This document shows positions 6,234-6,599 of a stretch of DNA of 6,599 bases, piece after piece (position 1 is the first letter of the stretch; each line of letters starts with the position of its first letter). The translations under genes were made by a program, and so were the position numbers. The DNA lies in assembly GCA_007119395.1 (NCBI GenBank), contig SKPS01000171.1, positions 1-6,599 on the forward strand, in the 5' to 3' direction. Under the pieces are notes generated by a model. The model saw only the letters and a list, made by a program, of their open reading frames with translations, was not told the origin of the DNA and did not search any database. The DNA is from Lentimicrobiaceae bacterium (GTDB taxonomy: Bacteria; Bacteroidota; Bacteroidia; Bacteroidales; SKPS01).

Positions 6234-6256
6234 TGTATATGGCTATGACCTAAAAC

Positions 6257-6272
6257 AAACCTTTGGTTTTTT
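6257..6272 (+). terminator. Weak terminator-like hairpin
   Basis: AAACC (6257-6261) pairs with GGTTT (6265-6269) around a TTT loop and runs into a T stretch to 6272. The stem is short and has only two G-C pairs. It is nevertheless the best terminator candidate for the ruvB-queG transcript, 255 bp after the queG stop. Confidence 0.3.
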
Positions 6273-6283
6273 GGAATGACGGA

Positions 6284-6305
6284 TAATGTGACGACTGTTA
6301 CATTT
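6284..6305. promoter_or_regulatory. CRP-like palindromic site upstream of the ATPase gene
   Basis: The core TGTGA (6287-6291), six bases, TTACA (6298-6302) differs from the E. coli CRP consensus TGTGA-N6-TCACA at one base, and the flanking A and T residues also match. The inverted repeat AATGTGAC/GTTACATT has 8-bp arms with one G-T mismatch. Its centre lies about 95 bp before the predicted ATPase transcription start. Whether a CRP/FNR-family regulator of this organism binds it is unknown. Confidence 0.35.
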
Positions 6306-6351
6306 CGAAAACCAGCAACTCAAAAAAGAAACTGCCAGGATCTGATTGATG

Positions 6352-6365
6352 ATTCGCTATCGAAT
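6352..6365. promoter_or_regulatory. Small dyad overlapping the -33 region of the ATPase promoter
   Basis: ATTCG (6352-6356) and CGAAT (6361-6365) are exact inverted copies separated by CTAT. The dyad ends 10 bp before the -7 element, where a repressor would block RNA polymerase. It is short and could be chance. Confidence 0.3.
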
Positions 6366-6375
6366 GAAAAAGCCC

Positions 6376-6383
6376 TACCTTTG
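6376..6383 (+). promoter_or_regulatory. Consensus -7 element of the ATPase gene
   Basis: TACCTTTG is an exact TAnnTTTG match. No TTG is found at the normal -33 distance (nearest is 6346-6348, 27 bp away). Transcription would start near 6390, just before the ATG at 6403. That argues against the in-frame ATG at 6364, which lies upstream of the element. Confidence 0.55.
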
Positions 6384-6402
6384 TGACATAATACTTTCAG
6401 GG

Positions 6403-6599
6403 ATGGTCACTTCATTGCAAATAAAGAACTTCAAGTCAATAGTGGATCTGTCACTGGATCTGGGGCGGTTTAATGTACTCATCGGAGAGAATGGTTGTGG
6501 CAAATCCAATATACTTGAAGCCATTGCATTCGCCGGTGCTGCCAGCGCCGACAAGCTCGACAATGAGTTTCTGGGCAACAGGGGTATCAGAATTGCAGA
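6403..6599 (+). CDS. AAA-family ATPase of SMC/RecF/OLD type (3' partial)
   Basis: 65 codons are visible before the window ends. The protein opens with SLQIKNFKSIVDLSLDLG (4-21), the first strands typical of ABC-type AAA ATPases (AAA_15/AAA_21, RecF, OLD), followed by FNVLIGENGCGKSNILEAIA (23-42), which contains Walker A GENGCGKS. The later part (DKLDNEFLGNRGIRIA) continues in frame without a stop. Relatives include stand-alone ATPases of unknown role and ATPase subunits of defence systems (OLD/Gabija-like, Septu-like, RloA-like), so the partner gene to the right would decide the function. The start at 6403 is preferred over the in-frame ATG at 6364 because the -7 element lies between them. 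The long intergenic region on the left means it begins a new transcription unit. Confidence 0.9.
   Translation, partial: MVTSLQIKNFKSIVDLSLDLGRFNVLIGENGCGKSNILEAIAFAGAASADKLDNEFLGNRGIRIA

Larger units (their letters stand above)
6003..6402. other. 400-bp intergenic region rich in small dyads, no convincing gene
   Basis: Between queG and the ATPase no frame looks coding. The region holds a 21-bp tandem repeat (6009-6050), a T-rich stretch (6048-6062), a 10-bp palindrome GGGTTAACCC (6063-6072), a TCCC-GTA-GGGA mini-hairpin (6088-6098), TTGTC-GG-GACAA (6184-6195), a strong hairpin (6212-6233), a weak terminator-like element (6257-6272), a CRP-like palindrome (6284-6305), a 5-bp dyad (6352-6365) and a -7 element (6376-6383). 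This is more dyad structure than in the other gaps here and may be a mosaic of degenerate repeats or a regulatory leader. Confidence 0.6.

Noticed and set aside
6105..6248. 47-residue ORF (Trp- and Cys-rich) between queG and the ATPase
   Set aside because: It crosses hairpins and low-complexity DNA, has no promoter, and matches no family I recognise; probably chance.
6364..6402. Upstream ATG adding 13 residues to the ATPase
   Set aside because: The -7 element at 6376-6383 lies inside this extension, so the transcript would begin after this ATG.
6375..6578. Minus-strand ORF of 67 residues at the right edge
   Set aside because: It is the antisense shadow of the ATPase gene, whose forward frame carries a clear Walker A motif.

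Overview
The window looks like chromosomal DNA from a member of the Bacteroidota. The main reasons are promoter elements of the form TAnnTTTG upstream of several genes, the near absence of Shine-Dalgarno sequences, an ECF sigma factor followed by an anti-sigma-like protein fused to an outer-membrane beta-barrel, a lipoprotein of Bacteroidota style, and the closest remembered family forms of RuvB, TsaB and QueG. Genus or species cannot be read from the sequence.

Layout. Positions 1-190 hold the end of an unrecognised gene whose C-terminus contains a 10-residue tandem repeat, closed by a strong intrinsic terminator (200-232). A cysteine-rich predicted lipoprotein lies on the minus strand (311-1009). 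It diverges from an ECF sigma factor gene (about 1194-1757) across a short control region in which the two -7 elements sit back to back and form one palindrome (1084-1099), next to a perfect 12-bp palindrome (1064-1075). The sigma gene is followed after 41 bp, across a 12-bp tandem repeat, by a 440-residue protein with a cytoplasmic anti-sigma-like N-terminus, one membrane helix, a proline-rich linker and a C-terminal barrel (1799-3121). This is the most interesting part of the window: a candidate envelope-sensing unit made of sigma factor, envelope-spanning regulator and possibly the divergent lipoprotein.

The next block is housekeeping. tsaB (minus strand, 3139-3831) is convergent with the barrel gene and divergent from ruvB (4036-5058); queG follows ruvB after 11 bp (5070-6002) and is probably co-transcribed. 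TsaB takes part in t6A37 formation and QueG makes queuosine at position 34, so two anticodon-loop modification genes flank the Holliday-junction motor RuvB.

Positions 6003-6402 contain no convincing gene but many small dyads: a 21-bp tandem repeat, a perfect 8-bp stem hairpin, a weak terminator-like hairpin, a CRP-like palindrome, another 5-bp dyad and a consensus -7 element. After these an ATPase with a Walker A motif of the SMC/RecF/OLD type begins (6403) and runs off the window. It may mark the start of an accessory or defence locus, but only 65 codons are visible, so its system cannot be named.
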